A DNA stretch of 64,000 nt from Desulfocarbo indianensis. GTDB taxonomy: Bacteria; Desulfobacterota; Desulfarculia; Desulfarculales; Desulfarculaceae. Positions within the stretch are counted from its first letter, which is position 1, and every line of letters begins with the position of its first letter. The DNA is taken from contig LBMP01000004.1 of the NCBI GenBank assembly GCA_001184205.1, forward strand, positions 1 to 64,000, written 5' to 3'. Positions 15,622-23,984 of this stretch are shown piece by piece. The notes beneath the pieces are model-generated. The model was not told where the DNA came from. It did not search any database and worked only from the letters and a program-made list of their open reading frames with translations. A program made the position numbers and the translations under genes.

Positions 15622-16620
15622 TTAGGGCGCGGCCGTGGCCACCGCCGCCTTGATCTGGCCCAGCACCTTGCCGATATCATTGATGTGCCCCGGCAGAATG
15701 CGCAGAATCTTCAGCCGGCCATCCTGGCCCCGCCCCAGCACGTAGGCCGTGGGCAGGTCGGGCTCGCCCAGACAGCGGAACACTTCCTTGTCCTGGTCGG
15801 CGAACAAGGGGAAGCGCACCCCTTCGCGCAGGCGGAAGTTCCTCACCTCGCGCAGCAGGCTTCCCACCCCCAGGCCCAGCATCTTGAAGTGACGCCGCAG
15901 GAACGGGTCCGCCTCGATCATGGCGAAAAGCTGGTTGTAGCTGGCCACCTCGCGCAGGCAGCCGTAGCAAAGCTGGTGATAAAGCTCCACGAACAAAAAG
16001 TCCGCCTTGACTTCGCTCAGCGCGAAGGCCTTAAGCCCGGCGGGCAGGCCCAAATAGGCGCGGTCGTCCTCGCCGCCCAGCACCACCAGCCGGCAGGAAG
16101 GGAAGTAATCCCCCAAGCCCGGTCCGGCCGGCTCCTGGCTGAGGGGCTGCCCCGTGTGCTCCAGCCAGCCGTGCCAGCCGCCGGCGAAGCGGTACACCTT
16201 GGCATAGCCCTGCTGAACGGCCCATTTGGCGGCGATGCCGCTACGCAGGCATTTGAAGCTGCGGCAGTACACCACGATCCGCCTGGACTTGTCCGGCCCC
16301 ACCAGATCGGCCAGGGCTCGGGCCTTTGCCGGCTTGAGGCTCAGGCGGTCGCCCAGGTGGAACTCCAGATTCTTGGAGCCGGGAATGTGGCCGCGCTGGT
16401 ATTCGTAATCGGGCCGCACGTCCAGGAGCAGGAGGCCGTCGCCGGCCTTCATGAGTTCGGCCAACTGCGCGGCGCTGATCAATCGGTAGCCATCGGCCTT
16501 GGCCTCCTCGGCCGCCCGCTGCCACCACTCGGGTTCAGCGCCGGCCAGGGCCGGCCACGGCTGCCAGGCGGCCAGCAGGCAAAGCGCCAGTAACCAGGCA
16601 AGCGGATGGGATGGGCGCAC
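15622..16620 (-). CDS. Exported rhodanese-thioredoxin-like two-domain protein
   Basis: A 332-residue protein with an N-terminal signal peptide (about 1-27). Residues about 45-155 form a rhodanese domain with LLLLDVRPDYEYQRGHIPGS and an active loop VYCRSFKCLRSG (Cys119, Cys124). Residues about 175-325 look like an AhpC/TSA thioredoxin fold with LYHQLCYGCLREV, a CxxC pair (Cys218/Cys221), and FPLFADQDKEVFRCLG. It probably handles sulfane sulfur or thiol exchange in the periplasm. The start is GTG at 16620 with a strong AAAGGAGG 7 bases upstream. It is the last gene of the molybdoenzyme operon, after a 95-base gap containing a GC-rich hairpin. Confidence 0.85.
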   Translation of the reverse strand: MRPSHPLAWLLALCLLAAWQPWPALAGAEPEWWQRAAEEAKADGYRLISAAQLAELMKAGDGLLLLDVRPDYEYQRGHIPGSKNLEFHLGDRLSLKPAKARALADLVGPDKSRRIVVYCRSFKCLRSGIAAKWAVQQGYAKVYRFAGGWHGWLEHTGQPLSQEPAGPGLGDYFPSCRLVVLGGEDDRAYLGLPAGLKAFALSEVKADFLFVELYHQLCYGCLREVASYNQLFAMIEADPFLRRHFKMLGLGVGSLLREVRNFRLREGVRFPLFADQDKEVFRCLGEPDLPTAYVLGRGQDGRLKILRILPGHINDIGKVLGQIKAAVATAAP

Positions 16621-16643
16621 GCGAAGCCTCCTTTAAGCGGCGG

Positions 16644-16682
16644 GAGCGGCCGGCCCGCCGGATAGCCGGGGGCGGGCCGCTC
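16644..16682. other. Intercistronic GC-rich hairpin
   Basis: GGCCCGCC and GGCGGGCC plus GAGC/GCTC outer arms form an imperfect stem with a four-base bulge, between the triple rhodanese gene and the rhodanese-thioredoxin gene. No T-run follows on the minus strand, so it is more likely an mRNA processing or stability element, or a weak attenuator, than a full terminator. Confidence 0.55.
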
Positions 16683-16715
16683 CTCATTCCCATGGGGCCC
16701 TTTGGCCTGGTCAGG

Positions 16716-17909
16716 CTACTTGGGCTTGGTCACCTGGCAAGAACCGTCCTTGTTGAAGGTGATCTCGCCGTCGACGTAGTACACGTCGGTCATCTCGGGC
16801 TTCTGATCCTTGATCATGTAATAGGCCTCGCCGGAGCGGGCGCCGGTGCCGCACACGAAGATGATGGGCTGGTCGGCGGGCAGCTTGTCCAGGTTCTTTT
16901 CCAGCTCGCCCACCGGGATATTCACCGAGCCCTTGATGCTGCCGGTCTTGAACTCGCCGGCGTCGCGCACGTCCACCAGATAGGCCTTGGGGCCCTTGCC
17001 GGCCGCGATCTGCTTGAATACCTCCATGTCCACCGAGCCTTCTTCCTGGCCGGGCTTCAGGCTGCCCTTTTTGCCGGCGGGCTTGGCGGCAGGCGCGGCG
17101 GCCATGGCGGAGCCGGCGCCGTAGGCCTTGGTCCAGGCCGGATAGCCCTCGGCGAAAACCTTGGCGTTCTTATAGCCCAGCTTTTCGGACATGAAGGCGG
17201 CCTTGTGGGAAAGCGGGCAGGCCAGGCCGCCGCAGTAGAACACCAGCAGGGCGTTCTTGTCGGCCGGCAACAGGCCCTTCATCTTGTCGAAGTTGCTGGT
17301 TGGCAGGCTGATGGAGCCGGGGATGTGGCCCTTGTCGTATTTGGTGATCTTGGGCCGGGAGTCCACGATCAGGCCCAGTTTCTTGCCGTCGGCCACTTGC
17401 TTGACAAAGGCCGCGTCCACGATGGCGTGGAACTGCTTGAACTTGGGCTCGGCCTTTTTGGCGGCGTCAGCCGCGGTGGGGCCGGGGCCGTAGGTCTTGG
17501 CCCACAGGGGATAGCCCTCGGGGAAGACCTTGGCGTTGGTGTAGCCCAGCTTTTCGGCCTTGTAGGCGCTCTTGTGGGAGAGGGAGCATTTCACGCCCTC
17601 GCAATAATAAACGATGAGCGCGTTCTTGTCCTTGGGCAGCAGGTTGAGGTTTTTATCGAACTGGCTGTCCGAGATGTTGATGGCGCCGGGGATGTGGCCC
17701 TTGTCGTATTTCTTGGCCTTGGGCCTGGCGTCGATGAGCAGGCCCTTGGTCTTGCCGTCCACCATGTCCTTTACAAAGGCGAGGTCCACCAGGGTGTGGA
17801 ATTGTTTGAAGGCGGGTTTGGCCTCTTCGGCGGCCAGGGCCGCGCTGGCGCCCAAGAGCGCCAGGGCCAGGACCAAAGCCAGGGCCCAAGTCTTCTGCAT
17901 GGGTTTCAT
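16716..17909 (-). CDS. Periplasmic triple-rhodanese sulfurtransferase
   Basis: A 397-residue protein with a signal peptide (about 1-27) and three rhodanese domains at about 35-140, 157-263 and 290-390. Each has an active-site cysteine: Cys103 (YYCEGVKCSLSHKS), Cys226 (FYCGGLACPLSHKA) and Cys353 (FVCGTGARSG). Domains 1 and 2 are close copies (KQFHxxVDxAFVK, YDKGHIPG, EKLGYxNAKVFxEGYP), pointing to internal duplication, while domain 3 is a more ordinary single-domain rhodanese. The first two loops have an extra Cys five residues after the nucleophile. It probably carries sulfane sulfur to or from the molybdoenzyme encoded upstream; it is 16 bases downstream of the cytochrome b gene. Confidence 0.9.
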   Translation of the reverse strand: MKPMQKTWALALVLALALLGASAALAAEEAKPAFKQFHTLVDLAFVKDMVDGKTKGLLIDARPKAKKYDKGHIPGAINISDSQFDKNLNLLPKDKNALIVYYCEGVKCSLSHKSAYKAEKLGYTNAKVFPEGYPLWAKTYGPGPTAADAAKKAEPKFKQFHAIVDAAFVKQVADGKKLGLIVDSRPKITKYDKGHIPGSISLPTSNFDKMKGLLPADKNALLVFYCGGLACPLSHKAAFMSEKLGYKNAKVFAEGYPAWTKAYGAGSAMAAAPAAKPAGKKGSLKPGQEEGSVDMEVFKQIAAGKGPKAYLVDVRDAGEFKTGSIKGSVNIPVGELEKNLDKLPADQPIIFVCGTGARSGEAYYMIKDQKPEMTDVYYVDGEITFNKDGSCQVTKPK

Positions 17910-17925
17910 TTGCTCCTCCGTGGTT

Positions 17926-18669
17926 CTATTGGTCAGAAGTTTTAATGGCGACTTCGTCGTACCAAAGCTTGTGGTGATGCCTGGCGTATTCCTCGGGCAC
18001 CTCGCCGCTGAACATGGACCAAAAGGCCGGGCGTTCCTCTTTGGCGATGGCGGCCATGAAGATGTGCACCAGGAGTATGCCGAAGGTGACTCCGGCGGCG
18101 ATGTAATGGATGGTGATGGCCCACTGCACCCAGGCTATGTCGGCCAAGGGCGCGGTCATGAAGTATTTGCCGCGCAGCATGATGGCGCCGGTCACCGCCA
18201 GAACCAGCGCGCCCAGCAGCATGACCTGGGCGGCCACCTTCTGCCCGGCGTTGTAGTATTCCTGGTCGGGAATCTTGGCCCCCAGGCCCAGGGGCTTCAT
18301 GAAGAAGGCCATGGCCTTGTAGCCCAGGGTCATTTGCAGGTTCTTCTTGATCATCCACTCCATGTCGCGGCCGGGCTTCAGGGTGAAGACCTGGGCCAGG
18401 AAGGGCACCACGTGGCTGGACCAGTTGGCGATGATGAACACCAGCCAAACCAAAAGCCAGGTGACGGCCACCGCCAGATGGATGATCAAAAGTCCGCCGC
18501 CGCCGAACACCGCGCGCAGGGCGTTGGGGTACCACTGGCCCAGGGGCTGCAACTGGGGGTTCTGGATGAGCCCCAGGCCGGTGAAGAGCAGGATGAACCA
18601 GCAGGCCGCGTTGAACCAGTGAATGAAAATGCCGCCCTTGGTGTGGCGGAGGATCATGCGCTTATTCAT
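17926..18669 (-). CDS. Cytochrome b membrane subunit (FdnI/PhsC-like)
   Basis: A 247-residue integral membrane protein with four main helices and histidines placed as in b-type di-haem subunits of formate dehydrogenase and thiosulfate reductase: GGIFIHWFNAACW, LLIIHLAVAVTWLL, and WAITIHYIAAGVTF plus ILLVHIFMA. It would exchange electrons between the quinone pool and the FeS subunit. It is not NrfD-like, so the complex resembles Salmonella PhsABC more than Wolinella PsrABC. The start ATG at 18669 has GAGGAGG 8 bases upstream and overlaps the end of the FeS gene by eight bases; an upstream in-frame start would deepen the overlap without adding family sequence. Confidence 0.88.
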   Translation of the reverse strand: MNKRMILRHTKGGIFIHWFNAACWFILLFTGLGLIQNPQLQPLGQWYPNALRAVFGGGGLLIIHLAVAVTWLLVWLVFIIANWSSHVVPFLAQVFTLKPGRDMEWMIKKNLQMTLGYKAMAFFMKPLGLGAKIPDQEYYNAGQKVAAQVMLLGALVLAVTGAIMLRGKYFMTAPLADIAWVQWAITIHYIAAGVTFGILLVHIFMAAIAKEERPAFWSMFSGEVPEEYARHHHKLWYDEVAIKTSDQ

Positions 18670-19414
18670 GGCCAGCCTCCTCGTGCGCGCCGCCATCGGC
18701 CGGGGGGGCGTCTTTGGGCATGGCCAGCTGCTTGCCCAGCATGGCCAGGACGCCCAGGCCGGAAAGCCCCACTACCGCCTTGACCACCGGATCGGCCAGC
18801 CGGCGCCAGAAGTCGAAGGCCTCCGGCATCCTGGCCTGCACGGTCCAATTGGTGGGGCCTGGTTCGCCCAGGTAATAAATATTGGGGTCGGTCCTGGTTT
18901 GCTCGTTGGCCACCCGCACGGCCCGGTTGGCCTTCAGGAGCTTGGCCACTTCGCTGTTGGCATCGTTCAGGTCGCCGAACTTGCGGGACTTGGTGGGGCA
19001 GGTGCTCACGCAGGCCGGCTCCAGGCCGAATTTGCGGCGCTCGGCGCAGAAATCGCATTTGTCGGCCACGCCCAAGTCGGTGTTCTTGAAGCGCGCGCCA
19101 TAGGGGCAGGCGGCCAGGCATTGGCCGCAACCGATGCACAGGGTGCGGTTGATGACCACGGTGCCGTCGGCCTGGTTCTTATAGGTGGCGCCGGTGGGGC
19201 AGGCCTCCACGCAGGTGGGCTTGTCGCATTGCATGCAATTGCCCGGCTGAAACACCACCGGCGAGCTGGCCCGGCGCTCCGGGTCGGCGCCCTTGATCCA
19301 GTTGCGCCATTTGCCGTCGGGCACGTTGTTGGCCACCTTGCAGGCGGCCAGGCAGCCCTTGCAGTCCAGGCAGGTGGGAGCGTCGATAACCATGGCCAGT
19401 TTTTGGTTCGCCAT
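18662..19414 (-). CDS. Four-cluster ferredoxin-type electron transfer subunit (PhsB/PsrB-like)
   Basis: A 250-residue protein with four cysteine groups for [4Fe-4S] clusters: CLDCKGCLAAC (15-25), CMQCDKPTCVEAC, CIGCGQCLAAC, and CDFCAERRKFG followed by CVSTC. A C-terminal hydrophobic stretch (about 210-232, VVKAVVGLSGLGVLAML) may anchor it, which is common in periplasm-facing complexes. It relays electrons between the cytochrome b subunit and the molybdopterin subunit. It has no Tat signal and would be exported with the catalytic subunit. Its ATG shares one base with the stop codon of the catalytic subunit gene (TGATG). Confidence 0.92.
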   Translation of the reverse strand: MANQKLAMVIDAPTCLDCKGCLAACKVANNVPDGKWRNWIKGADPERRASSPVVFQPGNCMQCDKPTCVEACPTGATYKNQADGTVVINRTLCIGCGQCLAACPYGARFKNTDLGVADKCDFCAERRKFGLEPACVSTCPTKSRKFGDLNDANSEVAKLLKANRAVRVANEQTRTDPNIYYLGEPGPTNWTVQARMPEAFDFWRRLADPVVKAVVGLSGLGVLAMLGKQLAMPKDAPPADGGAHEEAGHE

Positions 19415-21612
19415 CAGGCCGCCTCCTTGCTGACGGTGACAAAGGTCTCATGCATGGCCATGTTGCCGCTTATCTGATCGAAGTCGTCCACCAGCACCTG
19501 GGCGATGCAGGCGCCCCGGCCGTGGGCGGCCAGCTGCGGGGAGAGAACCCCGAAGCCGGTTTCCATGTACACCGTGTCCGGCCTGGTCATGTCGGTCACC
19601 TTGGCCTGAATCCATTGCTTACCCGCCGGACTGGCAACCTTGACCCAGTCGCCGTCCTCGATACCCAGGCCCTTGGCCGCCGCCGGGTTGATCCAGAGAT
19701 GGTTGGTGGGCTGAAACTCCATGAGCAGGGAATTGCTGGTGCTGGAGCTTTGGGTGACCACCGCGTTGCGGCCCACCACCAGGCGGAACTGATCGGCCTC
19801 CGGCTGGGCCGGCTTGCGGTAGACGGGCATGGGGTCCAGGCCCATGTCGGCGTAGCGTTGGTTGAAAAGTTCGATCTTCTGCGACTTGGTCTTGTAGATG
19901 CGGCCCTCGTACACGCCGTACAGCTTGGAGGGGTTGTAATACACCCCGTCCTTTTGCAGCGCCTCCAGGGCTCCGGGCAGGTCCTTCAGTTGGGCGTTGC
20001 GGAATTCCTCCACGCTGAAATTGAAATGTTCGCCCAGCTCCAGGCGGTTGGCCAGTTGGCGCATCACCCAGAAGACGGGCTTGGCCTCGAACATGGGCTT
20101 GACCACGGGATCGCGCATGACCACGCAGGCGCAGGCCGAGGAGCCCTGCTGAGCCGAACAGGGGTCCAGCCGCTCCAGGTAGTACTGGCTGGGCAAGACC
20201 AGATCGGCCATCCAGGCGGTGTCGCTCATGGCCACGTCCATGACCATCACGAACTCCATCTGGTCGAACATCCGCGCCGTCTTGGCCCGGTTGGCCACGG
20301 TCTGCATGGGGTTGGAGTGATAGCAGAAAAACCCCTTGACCGGATAAGGGTTGGCTTCCAGCACGGCGTCGCGGGCCAGCTTGAAGGAGCCTTCCTCCGG
20401 GAACATGAGGGTGGCCCTGCCCGCGTCCACGCGGTCGGCGGGGTTGTTCTCGTAGAAGGGCTCCTCCAGGGGGACGCCGCCCCCCAGGCCCACCATGCGG
20501 GCGGCGGTGAGGCCGCCGGGGCGGTCCCAGTTGCCCAACAGCGCGTTTACGATGGCGAACGCCCGGCGCACCTGGGTTGAATCCCGGTAATTGGAGGAAC
20601 GGCGGCCGGGGTAGATCATGGCCGCCGGCTTGGCCGCCCCCAATTCGCGGGCGATCTTCACGATGACCTCGGCCGGCACTTCGCTTTCCGTTGCGGCCCA
20701 CTCCGGGGTGTAGGGCTCCACGTGCTTGGCCAGCTGCTCCAGGCCGTAGGTCTTTTCCGCCACGAACTCCCGGTCGTAAAGGCCTTCCTTGATGAGCACG
20801 TGGGCGATGGCTAGCATCACCGCCATGTCGCTGTGGGGCTTGATGGGGTAATACTCGTGGGCCTTGGCCGCGGTCTTGGTGTAGCGCGGGTCCATGACCA
20901 CCAGCTTCATGCCCTGCTTCATGGCGGTCATCATGTCGATGGAGTCCGGCGTCACCAGGGCCTCGAAGCGGTTGGCCCCCATCATGAGGCAGTATTTGGC
21001 ATACAGCATGTCCGGGATGGGCACCTCGCCAAAGGTGTCCAGAAAGGCCCGGGTGCCGGCGATGAGGCACTGCGATTCGTGGGAAAGGGTGTTGTAGGAG
21101 CCGTAGGCCTTGGCGAAGCGGTGAATAAAAGTGGATTGCATGTCCGCGCCGGCCATGAACATGAATCCGCAGCGGGTGTATTTTTCGCCGATGGCCTTCA
21201 TTTTTTCGGCCGCCAGATCCAGGGCCTCATCCCAACCGAGGCGCTTCCATTTGCCCTCGCCGCGCGCGCCCACCCGCAAAAGGGGATACTTGAGCCGGTC
21301 GGGGTCGTATTGCTGGCGCACGCCCGCGTTGCCCTTGGCGCAGAGCATGCCGCGGGACTTGAGGAACTTGGGGTTGGGGTCCAGCTTTTGGACTTTGCCG
21401 TCCACCACCCTGGCGATGGCGCTGCACTTGTTGAAGCACATGTCGCAGACCGTGTACTTGCTCTCAAAGCCGGGCTTAAGCCTGGTGCCCGCCTGGGCCG
21501 CTCCGGGTTTGAGGGCGCTGTCCGAGCCGCCCAGGGCCGCCGCCGCGGTGGCCGCGCCGGTCAGTTTAAAGAAACCCCTGCGCGATATCTTTTGATCCAG
21601 GGAGGATGTCAT
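19414..21612 (-). CDS. Tat-exported molybdopterin oxidoreductase, thiosulfate/polysulfide reductase type (PhsA/PsrA-like)
   Basis: A 732-residue catalytic subunit with a Tat signal (SRRGFFKLTG, Arg11-Arg12). A [4Fe-4S] site is made by Cys56, Cys59, Cys63 and Cys91 (CDMCFNKC ... GMLCAKG). SHESQCLIAG puts Cys182 where the molybdenum ligand sits in PhsA/PsrA/Nap-type enzymes. The C-terminal molybdopterin-binding domain begins near 615 (LVVGRNAVVTQSSSTSN). Thiosulfate, polysulfide or tetrathionate reduction fits best because two rhodaneses are encoded downstream, but arsenate or other oxyanions cannot be excluded by sequence alone. It is second in an operon that starts with a c-type cytochrome. 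Confidence 0.9.
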   Translation of the reverse strand: MTSSLDQKISRRGFFKLTGAATAAAALGGSDSALKPGAAQAGTRLKPGFESKYTVCDMCFNKCSAIARVVDGKVQKLDPNPKFLKSRGMLCAKGNAGVRQQYDPDRLKYPLLRVGARGEGKWKRLGWDEALDLAAEKMKAIGEKYTRCGFMFMAGADMQSTFIHRFAKAYGSYNTLSHESQCLIAGTRAFLDTFGEVPIPDMLYAKYCLMMGANRFEALVTPDSIDMMTAMKQGMKLVVMDPRYTKTAAKAHEYYPIKPHSDMAVMLAIAHVLIKEGLYDREFVAEKTYGLEQLAKHVEPYTPEWAATESEVPAEVIVKIARELGAAKPAAMIYPGRRSSNYRDSTQVRRAFAIVNALLGNWDRPGGLTAARMVGLGGGVPLEEPFYENNPADRVDAGRATLMFPEEGSFKLARDAVLEANPYPVKGFFCYHSNPMQTVANRAKTARMFDQMEFVMVMDVAMSDTAWMADLVLPSQYYLERLDPCSAQQGSSACACVVMRDPVVKPMFEAKPVFWVMRQLANRLELGEHFNFSVEEFRNAQLKDLPGALEALQKDGVYYNPSKLYGVYEGRIYKTKSQKIELFNQRYADMGLDPMPVYRKPAQPEADQFRLVVGRNAVVTQSSSTSNSLLMEFQPTNHLWINPAAAKGLGIEDGDWVKVASPAGKQWIQAKVTDMTRPDTVYMETGFGVLSPQLAAHGRGACIAQVLVDDFDQISGNMAMHETFVTVSKEAA

Positions 21613-21684
21613 CTTTTGTCTCCGAAGGCCGAAAAACTTGGCTGTCCGCCCGCCGGGCAGGTCCGGCGGACGGAGCGGCTTGCT

Positions 21685-22017
21685 TTACTTGCACTTGGCG
21701 GGAGAGGGCGAATCCTTGGCGTGGCCGTAGAGATAGGAGTAGATGTCCTTGACGTCCTTTTCCGGCACGTTGCCCCATTTGTCGTAGCAGGGCAGCTTTT
21801 TGTAATCGGAGAAAAGCTGCTTCCACTGCGCCTGGGTCATGTCCACGGGGCTCATGTCCTTGGCCTGCTGCCCTTCGGCGTGACAGCCGCGGCAGCTCTT
21901 GCGGAACAGGTATTTGCCCTTGCGGGAGTTGCCGTCAGCCTCCAGGGCCAGGGCCATGCCCAATCCGCTGAACACGATGATGAGGGCCAGAACCATGGCT
22001 GCGCTACGTTTCAACAT
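21685..22017 (-). CDS. Monohaem c-type cytochrome
   Basis: A 110-residue exported protein with a signal peptide (about 1-25) and one haem motif CRGCH (42-46). Methionines in DMSPVDMTQ could supply the sixth ligand, and two further cysteines (LPCYDKWG and the C-terminal AKCK) might form a disulfide. It has the size and layout of class I cytochromes c. It is the first gene of the molybdoenzyme operon and probably passes electrons to or from that complex in the periplasm. The ATG at 22017 has AGGAGG about 6 bases upstream. Confidence 0.9.
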   Translation of the reverse strand: MLKRSAAMVLALIIVFSGLGMALALEADGNSRKGKYLFRKSCRGCHAEGQQAKDMSPVDMTQAQWKQLFSDYKKLPCYDKWGNVPEKDVKDIYSYLYGHAKDSPSPAKCK

Positions 22018-22159
22018 CTCTACCTCCTGATTATAAGATTAACGTAATATGTAATATTGTAATACTGTTAATAGTTGTTTGAAAAGGTCCCGCCCCGGAA
22101 GATAACCGCCCGCACTCGGTTTAGATCTTCCGGTGAGCGGCGGGACGTCTTCCCTCATG

Positions 22160-22174
22160 GCAAGCTGTGTGCCA
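22160..22174 (-). promoter_or_regulatory. Sigma-54 (-24/-12) promoter of the cytochrome c-molybdoenzyme operon
   Basis: On the minus strand the sequence reads TGGCAC (22174-22169), ACAGC, TTGC (22163-22160): a full match to the sigma-54 core TGGCAC-N5-TTGC with correct spacing. The predicted start is near 22148, giving a leader of about 130 bases before the cytochrome c gene. The leader contains AT-rich repeats (GTAATAT-type, 22044-22066). The adjacent divergent gene encodes a sigma-54 activator with an intact GAFTGA loop, which is the natural partner. Confidence 0.9.
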
Positions 22175-22252
22175 AAATAGTTACGCCCTAAATAAGTCAG
22201 TGATAATCGAATGTTGAGCTTTTCGGGCCGCGACGGGGGCAGGGGATGGCGT

Positions 22253-22298
22253 TGTTAAGGGTGTTAAATAGTTAATTGTTGTTAACTGGTAAGTTAAC
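22253..22298. promoter_or_regulatory. Cluster of TGTTAA-type half-sites, probable enhancer for the sigma-54 promoter
   Basis: Five GTTAA-containing sites occur within 46 bases (TGTTAA at 22253 and 22262, GTTAA at 22271, TGTTAAC at 22280, GTTAAC at 22293), some in inverted orientation. They lie about 80-140 bases upstream of the -24/-12 promoter, the usual place for activator-binding enhancers. A related inverted repeat occurs at 22570-22588. The rest of the 586-base gap is non-coding. Confidence 0.6.
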
Positions 22299-22569
22299 AC
22301 CAGGAGCATAAAGGCGCGTTGCCGGCCCTTACGCGGTCATTTCCTGAAAAAGCAATATTAACGAATTGTTATTTTTAGGAATTTTAAAGGGGGCCCAGGC
22401 CGGCAGGGTGGGGTGCTAAGTTTTCCATGAGCGCGTTACCGGCCGCGCGAACGCCGCCGGCCGGGCGCCTGGAAGAGGTCGCCTTATATATCAAGCTGAA
22501 TAAACTGCAAAAAGCGATAATAATCTGGCGGAGTCGCAAGCTTGCCTTTACAATTGAATCGTTAAGGGC

Positions 22570-22588
22570 TGTTTAACAAGCTTAAACA
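22570..22588. promoter_or_regulatory. Inverted repeat TGTTTAA-N5-TTAAACA before the sigma-54 activator gene
   Basis: A perfect 7+7 inverted repeat (22570-22576 and 22582-22588, spacer CAAGC) ends 16 bases before the activator start codon. Its arms resemble the TGTTAA cluster near 22.25 kb, so it may let the activator control its own synthesis. Confidence 0.5.
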
Positions 22589-22604
22589 TGGTAAGCGATT
22601 GACT

Positions 22605-23984
22605 ATGGATTTCGCCGATTATTGGAAGGCCGTGGCCGACACCATGCAGGACGGCCTTTTGGTGGTGGATGACCAAGGGACCATCTTGCAGGTCAATCCG
22701 GCCGTCTTGGAGATGACCGGCTATGAGGAGGGCGAACTGGTGGGTCAGAGTTGTAGGGTACTCAATTGCACCGGGTGCAACATATACGGCCAGGGCCGCG
22801 GCCGGCAGTGGTGCAGCCTGTTCGTGGAAGGCAAGGTGCTGGCCAAGCAGTGTTTCATCACCGGCAAGAACGGCGAACCCATCAGCGTCACCAAGCGGGC
22901 TTCCGTGTTAAAGGACGACCAGGGCCGCGAATTGGGCGCGGTGGAGACCCTGTACGACACCAGCGAGCTCTTGCGCAAGGATCAGGAGATCAACGCCCTC
23001 AGGCGCACCCTGGACGGCCGGGAGGGTTTTCACGGCATGTTGGGCAATTCGCCGCCCATGCAAAATCTTTATCGCCTGTTGGAGAACGTGGCCCCCTCCA
23101 CGGCGCCGGTGTTGATCTGGGGCGAGAGCGGCAGCGGCAAGGAGCTGGCCGCCAAAGCCATCCACGAGTTGGGCCCCCGCAGCGGCAAGCCCTTCATCAA
23201 GGTCAATTGCGCGGCTCTCAACGAAAACCTTTTGGAAAGCGAGCTGTTCGGCCACGTGAAGGGGGCCTTCACCGGGGCGGAGCGCGCCCGCATGGGACGT
23301 TTCGAGGCGGCTTCGGGGGGCGATCTGCTCCTGGACGAGGTGGGCGATATTCCCCTGGCCACCCAGGTCAAGCTTCTGAGGGTCATCGAGCAAAAAGAGA
23401 TCGAGCGGGTGGGCGACCACCGGCCCATCGCGGTGGACGTGCGCATCATGGCGGCCACCAACCGCAACCTGGAAGAGATGATAAGCGAGGGCCGCTTCCG
23501 GGAGGATTTGTTCTATCGCATAAACGTGGTGCCGGTGATGGTGCCTTCCCTGCGCCAGCGCCGGGAGGATATCCCCCTCTTGATCCATAATTTCGTGGCT
23601 TCGGTGGCCTCCAAAAGCGGCAAGCCCATCAGCGGGGTGGCGTTGCCGGCCATGGATGTGCTCATGGCCTATTCCTGGCCGGGCAACGTGCGCGAGCTGT
23701 TGAACGCCGTGGAATACGCGGTGGTGCTTTGCCCCGGCGGAGATATCGGCGTCGAGCACTTGCCGCCCCGGCTGACCTCGGCGGGTGAGGCCCGCTCGCT
23801 CTCCCCGGCCCGCGAGACCGGCCGGGCGCTTGGCCGGGCCGAACGCCAACGCCGGGAACTGGTGGAGGCGCTAGAGGCCTGCGGGGGAAACCAAAGCGAG
23901 GCCGCCCGCCGGCTGGGGGTCAGCCGGGTCACGGTTTGGAACCGCTGCAAGCGTTTCAAGGTGGACGCCAGGTCCATGTCCTGA
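22605..23984 (+). CDS. Sigma-54-dependent activator with Cys-rich PAS domain
   Basis: A 459-residue enhancer-binding protein. The PAS domain (about 1-120) holds the cluster CRVLNCTGCNIYGQGRGRQWC, spaced C-x4-C-x2-C-x11-C. The AAA+ domain (about 135-365) has GESGSGKE, ELFGHVKGAFTGAERA with the sigma-54-contacting GAFTGA, Walker B LLLDEVGDI and the R-finger region FREDLFYRIN. A Fis-type HTH (GGNQSEAARRLGVSRVTVWNR) closes the protein. It lacks a receiver domain, so the Cys-PAS probably senses redox state, a metal or a sulfur species directly. It is divergent from the cytochrome c-molybdoenzyme operon and very likely activates its promoter. ATG at 22605 is chosen; TTG at 22599 is in frame. The ribosome binding site is weak. 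Confidence 0.9.
   Translation: MDFADYWKAVADTMQDGLLVVDDQGTILQVNPAVLEMTGYEEGELVGQSCRVLNCTGCNIYGQGRGRQWCSLFVEGKVLAKQCFITGKNGEPISVTKRASVLKDDQGRELGAVETLYDTSELLRKDQEINALRRTLDGREGFHGMLGNSPPMQNLYRLLENVAPSTAPVLIWGESGSGKELAAKAIHELGPRSGKPFIKVNCAALNENLLESELFGHVKGAFTGAERARMGRFEAASGGDLLLDEVGDIPLATQVKLLRVIEQKEIERVGDHRPIAVDVRIMAATNRNLEEMISEGRFREDLFYRINVVPVMVPSLRQRREDIPLLIHNFVASVASKSGKPISGVALPAMDVLMAYSWPGNVRELLNAVEYAVVLCPGGDIGVEHLPPRLTSAGEARSLSPARETGRALGRAERQRRELVEALEACGGNQSEAARRLGVSRVTVWNRCKRFKVDARSMS

Noticed and set aside
22044-22066. GTAATAT direct repeats as the start of a CRISPR-like or iteron array
   Set aside because: Only three short, contiguous units without spacers, inside a transcribed leader; more likely AT-rich leader sequence or an operator.
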